Assembly (NCBI GenBank): GCA_965212005.1
Contig: OZ243038.1
Coordinates: 806,001-870,000 of the forward strand
DNA length: 64,000 nt
Direction: 5' to 3'
Source of the DNA: G965212005 sp965212005
GTDB lineage: Bacteria > Pseudomonadota > Gammaproteobacteria > Porifericomitales > Porifericomitaceae
The notes under the pieces were generated by a model. The model saw only the letters and a program-made list of their open reading frames with translations, was not told the origin of the DNA and ran no database searches. Shown in pieces: positions 1 to 11,800 of the stretch. Position 1 is the stretch's first letter, and every line of letters begins with the position of its first letter. The position numbers and the translations under genes were made by a program.

Positions 1-1
1 G

Positions 2-886
2 GAAGTGATCGTTGAGCTGCGCACGCGCCTGCGCTTGGGCATCAGCGACATCACTGAGGTCGTCAATCGCTGCTGCAAAACCTCCTATTCGAGCTCTGCG
101 GCGCATCGCTGCCTTCAGCGTAACGGGGTCTCGAAGCTTCCCAAGCAGACGCCGCAGCGCAGCCATCAACACTTTGATGTGGAGGCCGAGCCGGGGTTTG
201 TGCACCTGGATGTGAAGTACCTGACGAAGCTCAAGGGCAAGCGTTCCTACGTCTATGTGGGCATAGACCGGGCCACGCGCTATGTGTATGTCGAGGTGCA
301 CGATGACCTCAAGCCGGCCACAGCGGCGGCCTTTGTGGAGCAGCTCCGGCGGCATCTTGAGGACTTGCACGTGCGCTTGCGGGTGGTGTTGAGCGACAAT
401 GGGTTTGAGTGGACCGACCGCTGTGCCGGCAAGCGAAAAGCGAAAGGCAGCGGCAAGCATGCGGTGGGTCGCTTGTGCGCCAAGTGGTCGATAGAGCATC
501 GCCTGACGCGGGTACGTCGCGCGCAGACCAATGGCATGGTGGAGCGTTTCAACCGCAGGATCAGCGAGGCCCTGGCGCAGCAGGAGAAGATCAAGGAGGA
601 CTCGGAGCGCAGCTGCTTCTCGACGCATGAGCAACGCAATAAATTTATGTACCGCTTTGCCTCAAACTACAACAAAACCCGGCGGCAATGCTTGAAACAA
701 CTTTCCCCTACCCAAGTTCTCCTTAATCATACGGGACAGTACACGTACGCGGAAGCCGACGTGCTGGATCAGCCTGTCGGCTTCCTTTTTTCAGCAGGCC
801 ATGAGTCCAGTATGTTTCCGGCCCTATGCAGCGGGTCAAAAAGTAGAAAAAGTGCTCTCGCCATGCGGTCGACAGGAACAGCCTGA
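2..886 (+). CDS. IS481-like DDE transposase, 5' end outside the window
   Basis: This is an integrase-core (DDE) transposase of the IS481/ISNCY kind. The catalytic triad is visible: D in HLDVKYL, D in VLSDNGFEW and E in GMVERFNRR, followed by a YNKTRR segment typical of the C-terminal part of the domain. The reading frame is open to the first base, and the GTG at position 5 lies inside sequence that looks like the helix-turn-helix region, so the gene most likely begins left of the window. The frame stays open to a TGA at 884-886. The last ~40 residues after TGQYTYAEAD do not look like transposase and may be read-through into flanking DNA. No terminal inverted repeat was recognised on the right. 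Family is fairly sure; whether it is functional is unknown. Confidence 0.8.
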   Translation, partial: EVIVELRTRLRLGISDITEVVNRCCKTSYSSSAAHRCLQRNGVSKLPKQTPQRSHQHFDVEAEPGFVHLDVKYLTKLKGKRSYVYVGIDRATRYVYVEVHDDLKPATAAAFVEQLRRHLEDLHVRLRVVLSDNGFEWTDRCAGKRKAKGSGKHAVGRLCAKWSIEHRLTRVRRAQTNGMVERFNRRISEALAQQEKIKEDSERSCFSTHEQRNKFMYRFASNYNKTRRQCLKQLSPTQVLLNHTGQYTYAEADVLDQPVGFLFSAGHESSMFPALCSGSKSRKSALAMRSTGTA

Positions 887-969
887 CATATGCGGTGGCA
901 GCCAGTACAAACGGCGTTACGGCTTTAGCGACTTCATAAAATGAGTACTGCTATTTGGGCATTGCCAAC

Positions 970-1797
970 CTATATTTCTGAAATTTTCCTGGCAAATCTC
1001 ACCACATTTTCATACTCTGGATGTTTGCCATCGTCTGTTACCACCTTAAGCAAATCATCAAGAGGCCACCCCGGTGAACATGCGCCCTCTTGCAACAAGC
1101 GTTCAACCTGCTCCTTGCTCTCCGGATAGTCTTTGTAGAAACAAGCGTAGCGATAAAACCATAGTTCCAATTCCAGACACCCTGTGTTCAGGTAACTGGA
1201 GATGTTCAAATGCCTTATCTATAAATATTTTTGCTTGCTTAAACTGTCTTTTTCCCAACAACGAGAACGCGTAATTACCGTTGAAACCGGCATTGTCCGC
1301 TTTCAAGTGCAATGCCTTCCTGTAATACCTTTCGGCTTGGTCGTAATCTTTCCTTATGTCGCTTAAGAAATTGGCGTAATTGCCGTTGAAATCGGCGTTG
1401 TCGAGACTGTAAAATTTGTTGTGATAACTAAATTATGTTGTCCTCCTTCTAAAATTCGCGCCAGAAATGAATAACCACAACTTGGTTCCGCGTCTTGCAT
1501 CGTGCGCTCCAAATAATCGTAGCTTGCTTGATGATCCGCTTCAAAACGTTTGGCAAAAATCCGTGGATAATAACGCGCATAATCACGCTTATCTATTTGT
1601 TCTTCTTTCCGCCAATTCTGAAACTTTTTATCTCCCAGGTCTGCCTTGAGCTCTGCAATCCATTTTTCCGCCAACTCTGCGCCGGTGGGGATGCCGGAGC
1701 TTTTGGATGCGCCGGCGCCGAGGATAAAACAAAATCGGCAAGTCAGATTATCTTTGGCAACGCGGCGGATAAATTGCCTGTAAGTAATTTCTGTCAT
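970..1797 (-). pseudogene. Decayed SIR2-like protein with TPR repeats
   Basis: The 5' part (start ATG at 1797, MTEITYRQ) encodes a SIR2-like nucleotide-binding motif (FILGAGASKSSGIPTG) and the later LVITTNF strand. Directly after TTNF the sequence jumps to tetratricopeptide-like units (DNADFNGNYANFL and AGFNGNYAFSLL spaced about 34 residues), so the remainder of the SIR2 domain appears deleted. At least two frameshifts follow: one near 1400, where the frame otherwise stops at 1363, and one near 1200. The final frame ends at 970 with VVRFARKISEI. SIR2-TPR proteins are known mostly as NAD-depleting anti-phage or stress proteins; this copy cannot make such a protein. SIR2 assignment is confident, the exact subfamily is not. 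Confidence 0.75.
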
Positions 1798-1974
1798 GCT
1801 GTCATGTCCATGAAACGATAGTACAACACCATAGTAACCCATAGCCCGCGCACCGGTCAGCCTGGGGCGGGTAAAAACAGGGGTTTCTACCTGATTGACA
1901 GATAGATGTAATAATAAGCCAGGCAAAATAAGCGCAAGAGGAACATCTCGCTTACCAGGGCCGTTCCGTTTGCC

Positions 1975-2165
1975 ACGCCGGCCCCCGCGGCGCCGGCGAA
2001 CTCGCTGCCGTTATCGCTCAGCACCTGCCGGATGGAGTCCGGCAAGACCGTTTTGACCAGGCTCGCGCAACACATGGCGGTGCGGCAGTTGATGCCATTG
2101 GTGGCAAGGGCGAAGCGGAAGCGACTGGCGTGAGCGGTGGCGGTGAAGATAGATTGGCGGCAGCC
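1975..2165 (-). mobile_element. Fragment of an IS481-like transposase
   Basis: The minus strand encodes LVKTVLPDSIRQVLSDNGSE, the middle of an integrase core including the second catalytic aspartate. The DNA matches the longer remnant at 16339-17104, without its 101-bp triplication. Both ends are cut, with unrelated sequence on the left and the GC-rich repeat array on the right. Confidence 0.65.
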
Positions 2166-2886
2166 ATTCGGGGCGGCGTGTTTTGCTGGCCGGGCCGCCG
2201 GGGGGCACGGGCCAATCCGGCCAACCCCCCCCTGCCCCCCTTGTCAGGGGGGTGGCGTGCCGACGTGCCTGCGTGCCGGCCTCAGTAGTGGAAAGACTGC
2301 GGGGCGAATTCTACGGGGTGGCGTGTTTTGCGGGCCGGGCCGTCGGGAGGCACGGGCCAATCCGGCCAAACCCCCCTGCCTCCCTTGTCAGGGGAGTGGC
2401 GTGCCGACGCGCCGACGCGCCGGCCTCAGTAGTGGAAAGACTGCGGGGCGAATTCTACGGGGTGGCGTGTTTTGCGGGCCGGGCCGTCGGGGGGCACGAG
2501 CCAATCCGGCCAAACCCCCCTGCCCCCCTTGTCAGGGGGGGTGGCGTGCCGACGTGCCTGCGCGCCGGGCTCAGTAGTGGAAAGACTGCGGGGCGGAGCC
2601 TACGGGGTGGCGTGTTTTGCGGGCCGGGCCGTCGGGGGGCACGAGCCAATCCGGCCAAAACCCCCTGCCCCCCTTGTCAGGGGGGTGCGTGCCGACGTGC
2701 CAACGCGCCGGCCTCAGTAGTGGAAAGACTGCGGGGCGGAGCCTACGGGGCGGCGTGCTTCGCGGGCCGGGCCGCCGGGGGGCTCGGGCTCATCCGGCCA
2801 CCCCCCCTGACAAGGGGGGGCAGGGGGGGTTTGTACAACCGGGCACAGGTCGCGTGGTGGCGTGCCGACGTGCCGACGCGCCGGCC
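2166..2886. repeat. R1 tandem repeat array A downstream of giant gene 1
   Basis: About five GC-rich units of 142-173 bp are arranged in tandem. Their common point GGCCTCAGTAG or its variants falls at about 2278, 2422, 2568, 2710 and 2883. Each unit contains a CCCCC-TTGTCA-GGGGG type inverted repeat and GCCGGG/CCGG-rich blocks. The last boundary coincides with the stop codon of the giant gene at 2887. Read on the minus strand, each boundary still spells a degenerate barrel end: QSFHY-stop against GSVRY-stop in the gene. The open frames across the array are compositional artefacts. No gene is supported here. Confidence 0.8.
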
Positions 2887-5800
2887 TCAGTAGCGGACAG
2901 AGCCCTCCAGGCCAAATTCATGATCCTCGGCATGCTCGCCGTACAGCTCCAGCTTCAGGCCATCGCCTCGCCAGGCCGGGCCCAGAACGTCCGTAAAGTC
3001 CATCACCATGCGCTGGCGGGCGCCGGCGCTGTCCCAGCCCGGCTGCAGCGCGAACCTCACACCACGACCCCACAGACTCGGGGCTATGCCGACCTCCGCG
3101 CTTACCTCCCAGGCCTCAAAGTCCGATTCCTCGTGCACCAGCAAGTAATGACCGTCCAGCCGCAAGCGGGTGCCGCTGCGCGGATTGGCGTATTCAACCC
3201 CCGCCCCCAGATCCGCGCCCGCGCCGGTCTCGACGTCGCCCAGATCCCAGCGCAGACCCAGCTCAAAGCGCTGGCCAAAGCGCCCACCGCGCGCCGACGC
3301 CGCCCCGTGGCGATTGCCTGCCAGCGCCATGCGCAGGCGATGCGCGCGGGTGGTCACCGATGACAGGTTCTGCTCGCTATCTGACTCGAGCTCAACCGTC
3401 AACGCGCTGGCCTTTAACGCCACGTCCGCGCGGCCCCCGGACCACAGCTTGCCGCGCGCGCCCAGCGCCGCCGTTTGCATTTCCACGTCTGTTTTCCTGC
3501 TCTCCCCGCTATCGGTGATTTCAGACTCGCCCAGGCCGTAGCCCACCAGGCCCCATAAACTCAATCCGGCGTGCGGCTGCCACTGCACGTAAGGCAAGAT
3601 ACTGGTCAGCTCAGTCTCCACCTCGCCATCGGCAATCGCGGCGCTGCTAAAGTCCGCATCGCCCCTGCTGTGCGAGACCGCAACACCCACCAATGTGCGC
3701 CGGCTCGCCCGGTAGTCCAGGCCCAGGTAGCCCGAGACAATATCGCCGTCCAACTGGAAGCCATCTTCAGGCTCGCCCTCATAGTTGCCCACCGAACCGC
3801 GCGCCCACAAGGTGGTGGCGCCCACGCCGGCGGCGTTACCCTCATTCAGGCTGAGCTGAAAAGCACTGCCGGCAAACAGCGCGCCAACGGAGGTCTGATG
3901 GCCGCCGGCGGCAGCCGGCACGGGCTGCTGGTTGTCTGACTCGTCCCCGGCATTGGCCGCGGCCTGCCCGTTCCTCAGGGACTCAAGGCTCAGCGTGCGA
4001 CCGCCAAACGTCAACTGGCTGCCGCCGGCGCCGCTGCTAAAGCGCTCACCCAGCACCTCCACCGCGCCCGATGTAAACGACCGGCCAAAGGCGCCCAGCG
4101 TCATCTCCATTGCCTCGCTGCGGGCGACTTCGAGCGGGCCGCCTGTGACCCCAGACCCAGGCTCCACTGTGATCATCAGCGACAACGTCACGGCGGCGGG
4201 CGACAGGGCCGAATCCGTGGCCGTGTAGGTGTAGCTCGTTGCCCCTTGCTCCGTGTCCGGCGTGCCGGAAAGTACCCGGGTCATGGCGTTAAAGCTCAGG
4301 CCGGACGGCATGCCCAACAGGGCGTAGCCGTACGGCCCGGTGCCGCCGGTCACCACCGGCAGGGTGAGGTCGGTGATGGCGGTGTTCACCGTGTAAGTCT
4401 GTGCGTCAATGGTTGCCCCGCCAAAGCTCAGCGCGCCTGACGATGTGACCGTGATGGTAAAGGTCTCCGTTACCATGTCATTGACGCCATCGTCGGCGGT
4501 GATGGTCACCATCATTGCGACCACCGTCGCATCGGGCGTGCCGGTAATCTGATTTTGACTCAGATTAAACAGCAGGCCGGTGGGCAAGCCCCGCACCGTT
4601 ATCGTCGGCGTGTCGGTATCGGTCACCGTGATCATCAGCGGCGTGATCAGCATACCTTGCACGTAGGTCTGCGAACCGGGGTTGACGATCACCGGCGCGG
4701 CGTTGTCGGCCACCGTGACCGGGGCCGTGGTCAAAGGATTAGTACCGGTGTGCGCCGCGGCTGCCACCACGACTCTCAGGTTCAGGTCACTGTCGAGGTC
4801 GGCGCCCGTGTATGCCAGCACAAGCACTGCCTGAGTACCGGAGCCGGTCACCGATTCGACACTGATCATGGCGGTGCCGGGGGCGCCGGTCAGCGTGAAC
4901 TGCGACGCCGTCAGCGTACCCACGTAGGTGGCGTTAGTGAGCGTTACCGTTAGCATGGCGCCGTTCAGGTTGGCCTCGGTCAGCGTGGTCGGGGCGGTGG
5001 TGGTGATGGCCGCAGTCGGCGCGCCAGCCGACAGCGGCGTGCCGCTGCCGGAGGCCGAGTATGCACCGTTGCCTTCGGCATTGACGGCGCGCACCTGAAC
5101 TTCATACAGCGTGCTTGCCGTCAGGCCGGTGATCGTCAGGCTGGTTGCCGCTCCCGGCCCCGGGCTGGCAACTGTGAATGCGGCCACTCCCGTACGAAAT
5201 TGCACGTCGTAGCTCGTAATCGCCGGGCCGTTGTTGTCCGGCGCCGTCCAATTGACGCTCAGAGACTCCGCGGCCGCCGTCACGGTCGGCGCCGCCGGCG
5301 CCGCCGGCGGCTCATCGACATCGGTCACCGTTACCGCTACCGTGGCTTGCGCCGTGGCCGCGCCAATCGTCAGCGACACCATCAGCGTGTAGGACGCGGT
5401 GACCTCGAAATTGATGGAATCGTTGGCCGCCACCGATAACTGGCCGGTGGACGGATTAATGGCGAAATCGTTGCCGGTATTGCCCGATACGATGGCCCAG
5501 GTTTGGCTGCCGCCCGGGAAGTTATCGGGCACCAGCGGGGTGCCGACCGTGGTAGCCACGGGCGCATTCTCGGCCACGCTAAATGTTGCGCCCGGCAGTG
5601 ACGGCGGGGTGGCCGTGACCGGGATGGTGGCGGTGTCAAGGTTACCCGTGCCGCTGTGTGCCGCGTCCAGCACAGTGATGCCGAGCGTGGTATTGGCATC
5701 TATGCCGGTGCCGCCGTAGGCCAGCGTCAGCGTCGCCAGCACGGCGCTGGTGCGTGCGGCCGCGCTCACCGTTACGCCACTGCCGCTCAGCAGCGTCACG

Positions 5801-8800
5801 GTGAACAGGTTTGTAGCCAGCACGCCCGGGACATACTCGGTGTTGGTAAGCATTACCGTCACTGTCGCGCCATCAAGGGTGGCTTCGGTCAGCGAGGACG
5901 GGGTGGCAATGGCCGCGGTCGGCGTGGTGGCCGCCGCCCGGGTCACGGCGAGGTTATAGGTCTGTGTCGTGCCGTCCTCGGCGGTTACCAGCACGGCAAT
6001 GTCGGTAGCGACGCCTGCGGTCAGCGTAATCGCGGTGCTGGCCGAGCCGCTGGTCACGGCGGTGCCGTTGACGGCGATGGTGGCGCCGGCATCGGTCGCG
6101 GTCGGCGTTACGGTGAGGGTGGCAACGTCGTTGGCGACGTCCGCGGTGTAGGTCAAGGTGGCGGGCGCAAAGACCGGGTTAAGCGTGGCGCCGCCGGACA
6201 GGGTCAGGCCGGCCAGGGTGGCGTCGCTGCTGGCGGCCTCAGCCGCCACCGTAATCACCAGATCCAGGGTCACGGCGGCGGGTGGGACTGCCGAGTCGGT
6301 GGCCGTGTAGGTGTAGGTCGTTGCCGCCAGCTCCGCATCCGGTGTGCCGGAAAGCACCCGGGTGGCGGCGGCAAAGGCCAGGGCGGACGGCACGTCCGAC
6401 AGGGCGTAGCTGTACGGCGCGGTGCCGCCGGTGGCCACCGGCAGGGTGAGGTTGGGGATGGCGGTGTTCGCCGTGTAAGTCTGTGCGTCAATGGTCTCCC
6501 CGCCAAAGCTTAGTGCGAGCGCCGCCGCCCGGGTCACGGTGAGGGTATAGGTCTGCGTTGCTGCGCCGTCTTCGGCGGTCACCACCACGGTGATGGTGTT
6601 GGGGCCTGCGTTCAGGTCAATTGCGCCGCTGGCCATGCCGCTGGTTACAGCGGTGCTATCGACGGTGATGGTGGCGCCGGCATCGGTCGCGGTCGGCGTT
6701 ACGGTGAGTGTGGCGACGTCGTTGGCGACGTCCGCGGTGTAGGTCAAGGTGCCGGGCGCGAAGGTCTCGTTAAGCGAGACGCCGTCGGACAGGGTCAGGT
6801 CGGACAAGGTGGCGACATCGCTCTCGTCGACGGCTTCAACCGCGACCGGGGCGGCGGTGAGCAGGTCGCCGGTGCCGGTGTGGGCCGCCTCCAGCACGGT
6901 GACGGTGAGGCTGGCGTTCGTGTCAAAGTCGTTGGCGGCGCGGTCAAAGGCCAGCGTCAGCGTCGCCTCGGTGTTGCCGGCGCGGGTGACGCCGCTGACC
7001 GTCACTCCGGTGACCCCTGCCAGCGTGAACTGGTTGGCCGTCGGTGTGGGTTCATAGGTGGTGTTGACCAGCGTTACCGTCAGCGTGGCGCCGTCCAGCG
7101 TATCCTCGGTCAGCGGGTCCGGGGTGGTGGCGCTGATGGTGGCGGCCAGCGCGTCGGTGACGGTGATGGTGACGGTGGCCGGCGCGGAGCCCGCAGTGCC
7201 GTCGTTGACCAGCAGCGAGAACACCAGGTCGCCCGCGCTGTTGGGCGCGGTGAAGGTGGGACTGACCGCGGTGGCGTCGTCCAGGGTGACGTTGGTGCCG
7301 CTGTCCTGCGTCCAGGCATAGCTGGCAATGGCGTCGGCGTTGGCCGGGTCGGCACCGGTGTCCGGGTCGGCGGAGGCGCTGCCGTCCAGCGTCACGGTCG
7401 CGCTCAGCGCCACCGCCTGGTCATCGCCGGCATCGGCGGTGGGCGCGTCATTGGCACCGGTGATGGTGATGGTGACGTCCGTGATCGCGCCCGGGTCGGC
7501 GGCGGCTACTACGGTGAAGACGTCGGTTACCGTTTCACCCGCCGCCAGCGCGTTGGTGGCGGGGGCGCTATTGTTCAGCGTGTAGGTCCACGCGCCGCTG
7601 GCGGCAACGATGGAGAACATGCCGTAGGTGCCGTCGGTATCGGTCTGCGCCACTACCTCGGTGCCGCCGCTTGGGTTCGGGTTGGTGACGGTCAGCGTGC
7701 CGGTCGCCGTATCGGTGGAGGCATCCTCGGTGACGCCGCCGGTGCTGGCACCACCGAAGCTGAGCGCCATTTCCCGGGTCACGGTGAGCGTATAGCCCTG
7801 CGCCGTGGCCTTCGGGGTGGTCACCGCTACGGTGATGGTGTTGGCGCCCACGGTTAGCGCGAGCTCCGCGCTGGCTTCACCGCTGTTGACGGTGCTGCTG
7901 CTGACGGTGCTGCTGCCGACGGTGATGGTTGTGCCGGCCGCGGCTGTCGGCGTCACGGTGAGGTCGTCGATGCTGTTGGCCACCGATGCGGCGTAGACGA
8001 AGGTGCCGGCACCGAAGGTCGGGGTGAGCATGCCTTCGGACAGGCTCAGGGCGCTCAGTCTGCTGGTCTCTACGGTGGCCGTGACCGTCGTATCTATGCC
8101 CGGGCCGATGGTCAGGTCGCCGGTGCCGGTGTGGACCGCGTCCAGCACGGTGACGGTGTATGCGGTGTCGGTGTCAAAGTCGGTGCCGTCGTAGGCGAGT
8201 TCGATTTCGACCCGCGCTTGAACGCCGATCGGGCTAATGGGGAAAAAGCTGACGGCTCTGATAGTCAGCCCTGTCAGGCCGTTCACGCGGTAATTGGCGG
8301 CATTCTCGATCACACTCGTGCTTGCAACAAAATTGGTATTGGACAGAACAACGAGCAGAATCGTCCCATCCAGGTTTTCCTCGGACGACAGCCCAGGCCT
8401 GGACGGATTGACGGCCCCGATTCTTGCCGCCGGCGACGGCACAGCCGCCGCGCGGGTCACCGTCACCGTGTAGGTCAGCATCGTGCTGCCGTCGGTCGCC
8501 GTCACTTCCACGGCGATGGGGTTGGGTCCCACGTCCAGATCAACCGAGCCGCTTGCCACGCCGCTGGCTACCGCCGTGCCGGCTACGGTGATGCTCGCAC
8601 CGGCCTCGGCCGCCGTCGGCGTCAGCGTCAGGCTGCTCACGCTGTTGTCCACCATCGCCGTGTAGGTGGTCGTGGCAGCGTCAAAGTCCGGCGTCAGCAT
8701 ACCCGCCGACAGCGTCAGTGCGCTCAAATTGGCGTTGTTGTTCTCTATCACCGCCGTCACCGGCAACAAGGTGGCGGGGCCAGCACCGACGCGGACTATC

Positions 8801-11800
8801 AGGACAGCACTGCCGGTGTGCGCCGCGGCGAGTACGGTAAAGTTGAGAACGCCGTCAGTGTCGAAATCAGTCCCGTCGTAGGCCAGCGTCAGCACGGCAT
8901 TGGTCGCGTCCGTGCGGCTGACCATGCTCACCGTTACGGTGCCCGACAAGGTGTCGGCCACCAAGAACTGGGCGACCTCCAGCGAACCGGCTGCCACATA
9001 TTCTGTGTTGAACAGCGTGACGGTCACCGTCGCCCCGTTCAGATTGGCCTCGGTCAGCGGGGATGGATTGGTCGCCAGGATCCTGGCAAAGTCCTCTCCG
9101 GACGCCGCCGCGCGGGTCACCGTCACCGTGTAGGTCTGGGTGGTGCTGCCGTCGGTCGCCGTTACCACCACGTCGATGGCGTTGGCTCCCTCGACCAGAT
9201 CAACCCGGCCGCTCGCCATGCCGCTGGTTACAGCGGTGCTATCGACGGTGATGGTGGCGAAGGCATTGGCCACCGTCGGCGTCAGCGTCAGGCTGCTCAC
9301 GCTGTTGTCCACCATCGCCGCGTAGGTGGTCGTGGCAGCGTCAAAGTCCGGCGTCAGCGTGCCCGCCGACAGCGTCAGTGCGCTCAAATCCGCGTTGTTG
9401 TTCTCTGCCACCGCCGTCACCGTCACGGTGCCGGTATCCAGGTCGCCGGCGCCGGCGTGGGCCGCGTCCGCCACGGTGACGATGATGTCAAGGTCGGTGT
9501 CAAAGTCGGTGCCGTCGTGGGCCAGCGTCAGGGTGGCCTCGGTGGCGCTGACGCGGACGGCCGTGACTGTCACCCCGGCATCAGTGGCCGCGGTGTTGAG
9601 CGTGACCGGGTTGGCGGGCAGTGGGTCCTCATAGGTGGCGCCGGTCAGCGTTACCGTCAGCATGGCGCCGTCCAGGTTGGCCTCGGTCAGCGAGTCCGGG
9701 ACGGTGGCGCTGATGGCGGCGACCGGCGCGATCAGATTGACGGTGGCTTCGGCGGTGTCGCTGAGGGACGGGGTGGCGTCATCGGTTACGGTCAGGATGA
9801 GGGTGACCGGGCCGGGGGTGGTGGTGGGGGCGGTCCAGGTGGTACTCGCGGTGGTGGTCTCGGAGAAACTGCCGGTGTTCGGGGGGCGGGTGCTCCAGGC
9901 GTAGGTCAGGGTGGTGCCGGTATCCGGGTCGGTGCCGCTGCCGGTGATCACCGTGCCGGCGCCGAAGCCCACCTGCGCGGGCGTGGTGGCGATGAGAGCG
10001 GTGGGCGCGTCATTGGCGCCGGTTACGGTGATGGTGACGGCCTGGGTGCCGCCGTCGACGGCGGCTACGGTGAAGACGTCGTCAGCGGTGGCACCCGCCG
10101 CCAGGGCGTTGGTATCGGTGTCGGCGTTGTTCAGAGTGTAGGTCCAGACGCCGGGGGCGGTGATGGTGAAGGCGCCGTACATGCCATCGGCATCGGTTTG
10201 CGCCACGACGTCGGTGCTGCCGGCGGGGTCGGAGTTGCTGAGGGTCAGGGTGCCGGTGGCGGTGGTGGTGCCGGCGTCTTCGGTAACGTCGCCGGTGATA
10301 TCGCCGCCAAAGGTGACAACGGTCGCCACCACCGTAATGGTGACCGAATCGCTGATGCCGAGGCTGCCGTCGCCGATCGTCAACGTCAAGACTACGGTCG
10401 TGTCCGTAGTCGGCGCGGTCCAGGTGGTTTCGGCGGCGGAGGCGTCGCCGAAACTGCCGATGATCGCCACCAGGCCGGTGCTCCAGGTGAAGGTCAGGCT
10501 GGAGTCGTCGTTGTCCACGTCGGTGCCGGCGCCGATCAGGTTAATCACCGTGCCGTGCGCCACCGTCATATCCCCCGCCGGGGCGGTGATCCCGCCGGTG
10601 GGCGAGTCGTTGATGCCGTTGATGGTAACGACGACGTCGCGGGTTACGGTGGGCGGGGCGGCGGCGGCGGTGACGGTGAAGGTGTCCATCAAGGAGTCGC
10701 CGATGTTCAGGGCGTCGATCTCGGGGAGCGCGCTGTTCAGGTTATAGCTCCATTGGCCGCCGGCGATGAGGGTGAAGAGGCCGTAGGTGCCGGCCTGGCT
10801 CAGGGGAGTGAATAGGATGCTGCCGCCGGAGTTGGGGTTGGTAATCGTCAAGGTGCCGCCGGTGGCGGTGGTGCCCTCGGCGATGGTGCCGGTGAGAGCG
10901 CCGCCGATGACGACCGGCTGCGGGTGGATTAGCAGGTTGAAGGTCAGGTTGACGGCGCTGCCGTCGTCATCGGTCGCCGTGTAGGTGTACTCCGCCGAGG
11001 CGGCCTCGGCCACCGGGGCGCCGGTGATGGTCGGCGGGACGGCGGCGCCGTCAAAGACCAGGTTGGCGGGCAGGGCCGGGGCCAGGGTGTAGGCAAGGGT
11101 GCGGTTGCCGCCGGTGGCGGTGGGCAGGGTTACGGTGCCGACGTCAACGGTGGCGGTGTAGGTCTGGTCGGCGATGGTGGCGGCGCCGAAGGTTGGGGTG
11201 GTGTCCGCCGCAATGGTGATGGTGAAGTCCAGGTCCACGGAGTCGGGGTTGGTGGTGTCGCTGTCGGTGACGGTCCAGGTGAAGGCCGTCTGGGCTTGCA
11301 CGGCGGTCGGGGTGCCGGCCACGACGAACGAGGTGGCATCAAACGTCAGGCCGGCGGGCAGGGTGCCGGTGCTGATCATGTGGGTGAGCGGGGGATTGCC
11401 GCCGGTGGCTTCCGGCAGGGTTACGCTGACGGCGGTGTTAACGGTGTAGTTGAGATCGCCAACCTCGCGGCTGCCGAAAGTCGGCTGGATGTCGCCCTCC
11501 ACGATGGTGATGGTGAAGGCCAGGGTCGCGGTTTCGGGGTCAGTGGTCTCGTCGCCGTCGTTTACGCGGTAGACGTAGTTCAGCGGGGTTGTTTGCAGGT
11601 TGACCGGGGTGCCGTCCAGGACGCGGGTGGCGGAGGTGAACGTCAGGCCGGCGGGCAGGTTCAGGGGGGTCAGGATTTGTGGCTCCTGGTTTTCTATGGT
11701 GTAGGAGAGCGGGGGATCGCCGCCGGTGGCCGCCGGCAGGGTTACGCTGATGGCGGTGTTCCGGGTGTAGGTTTGCGGGTCAATGGTGTCGGTGCCGAAG

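Noticed and set aside
2800..2830. CCCCCC-TGACAA-GGGGGG hairpins as rho-independent terminators
   Set aside because: Stems are good but no U-run follows in the right direction; they recur many times in repeats, so a terminator function is not supported.
2137..3363. Plus-strand frames across R1 units (PPCPPCQGG-type peptides)
   Set aside because: Composition follows the repeat, frames change between copies, and the products have no family resemblance.
8131..10815. Long plus-strand open frame (894 codons) opposite giant gene 1
   Set aside because: It is the antisense shadow of a GC-rich repeat-coded gene: low-complexity Gly/Arg/His-rich product, no signal, no ribosome site. The same applies to 39371-41830 and similar plus-strand frames.
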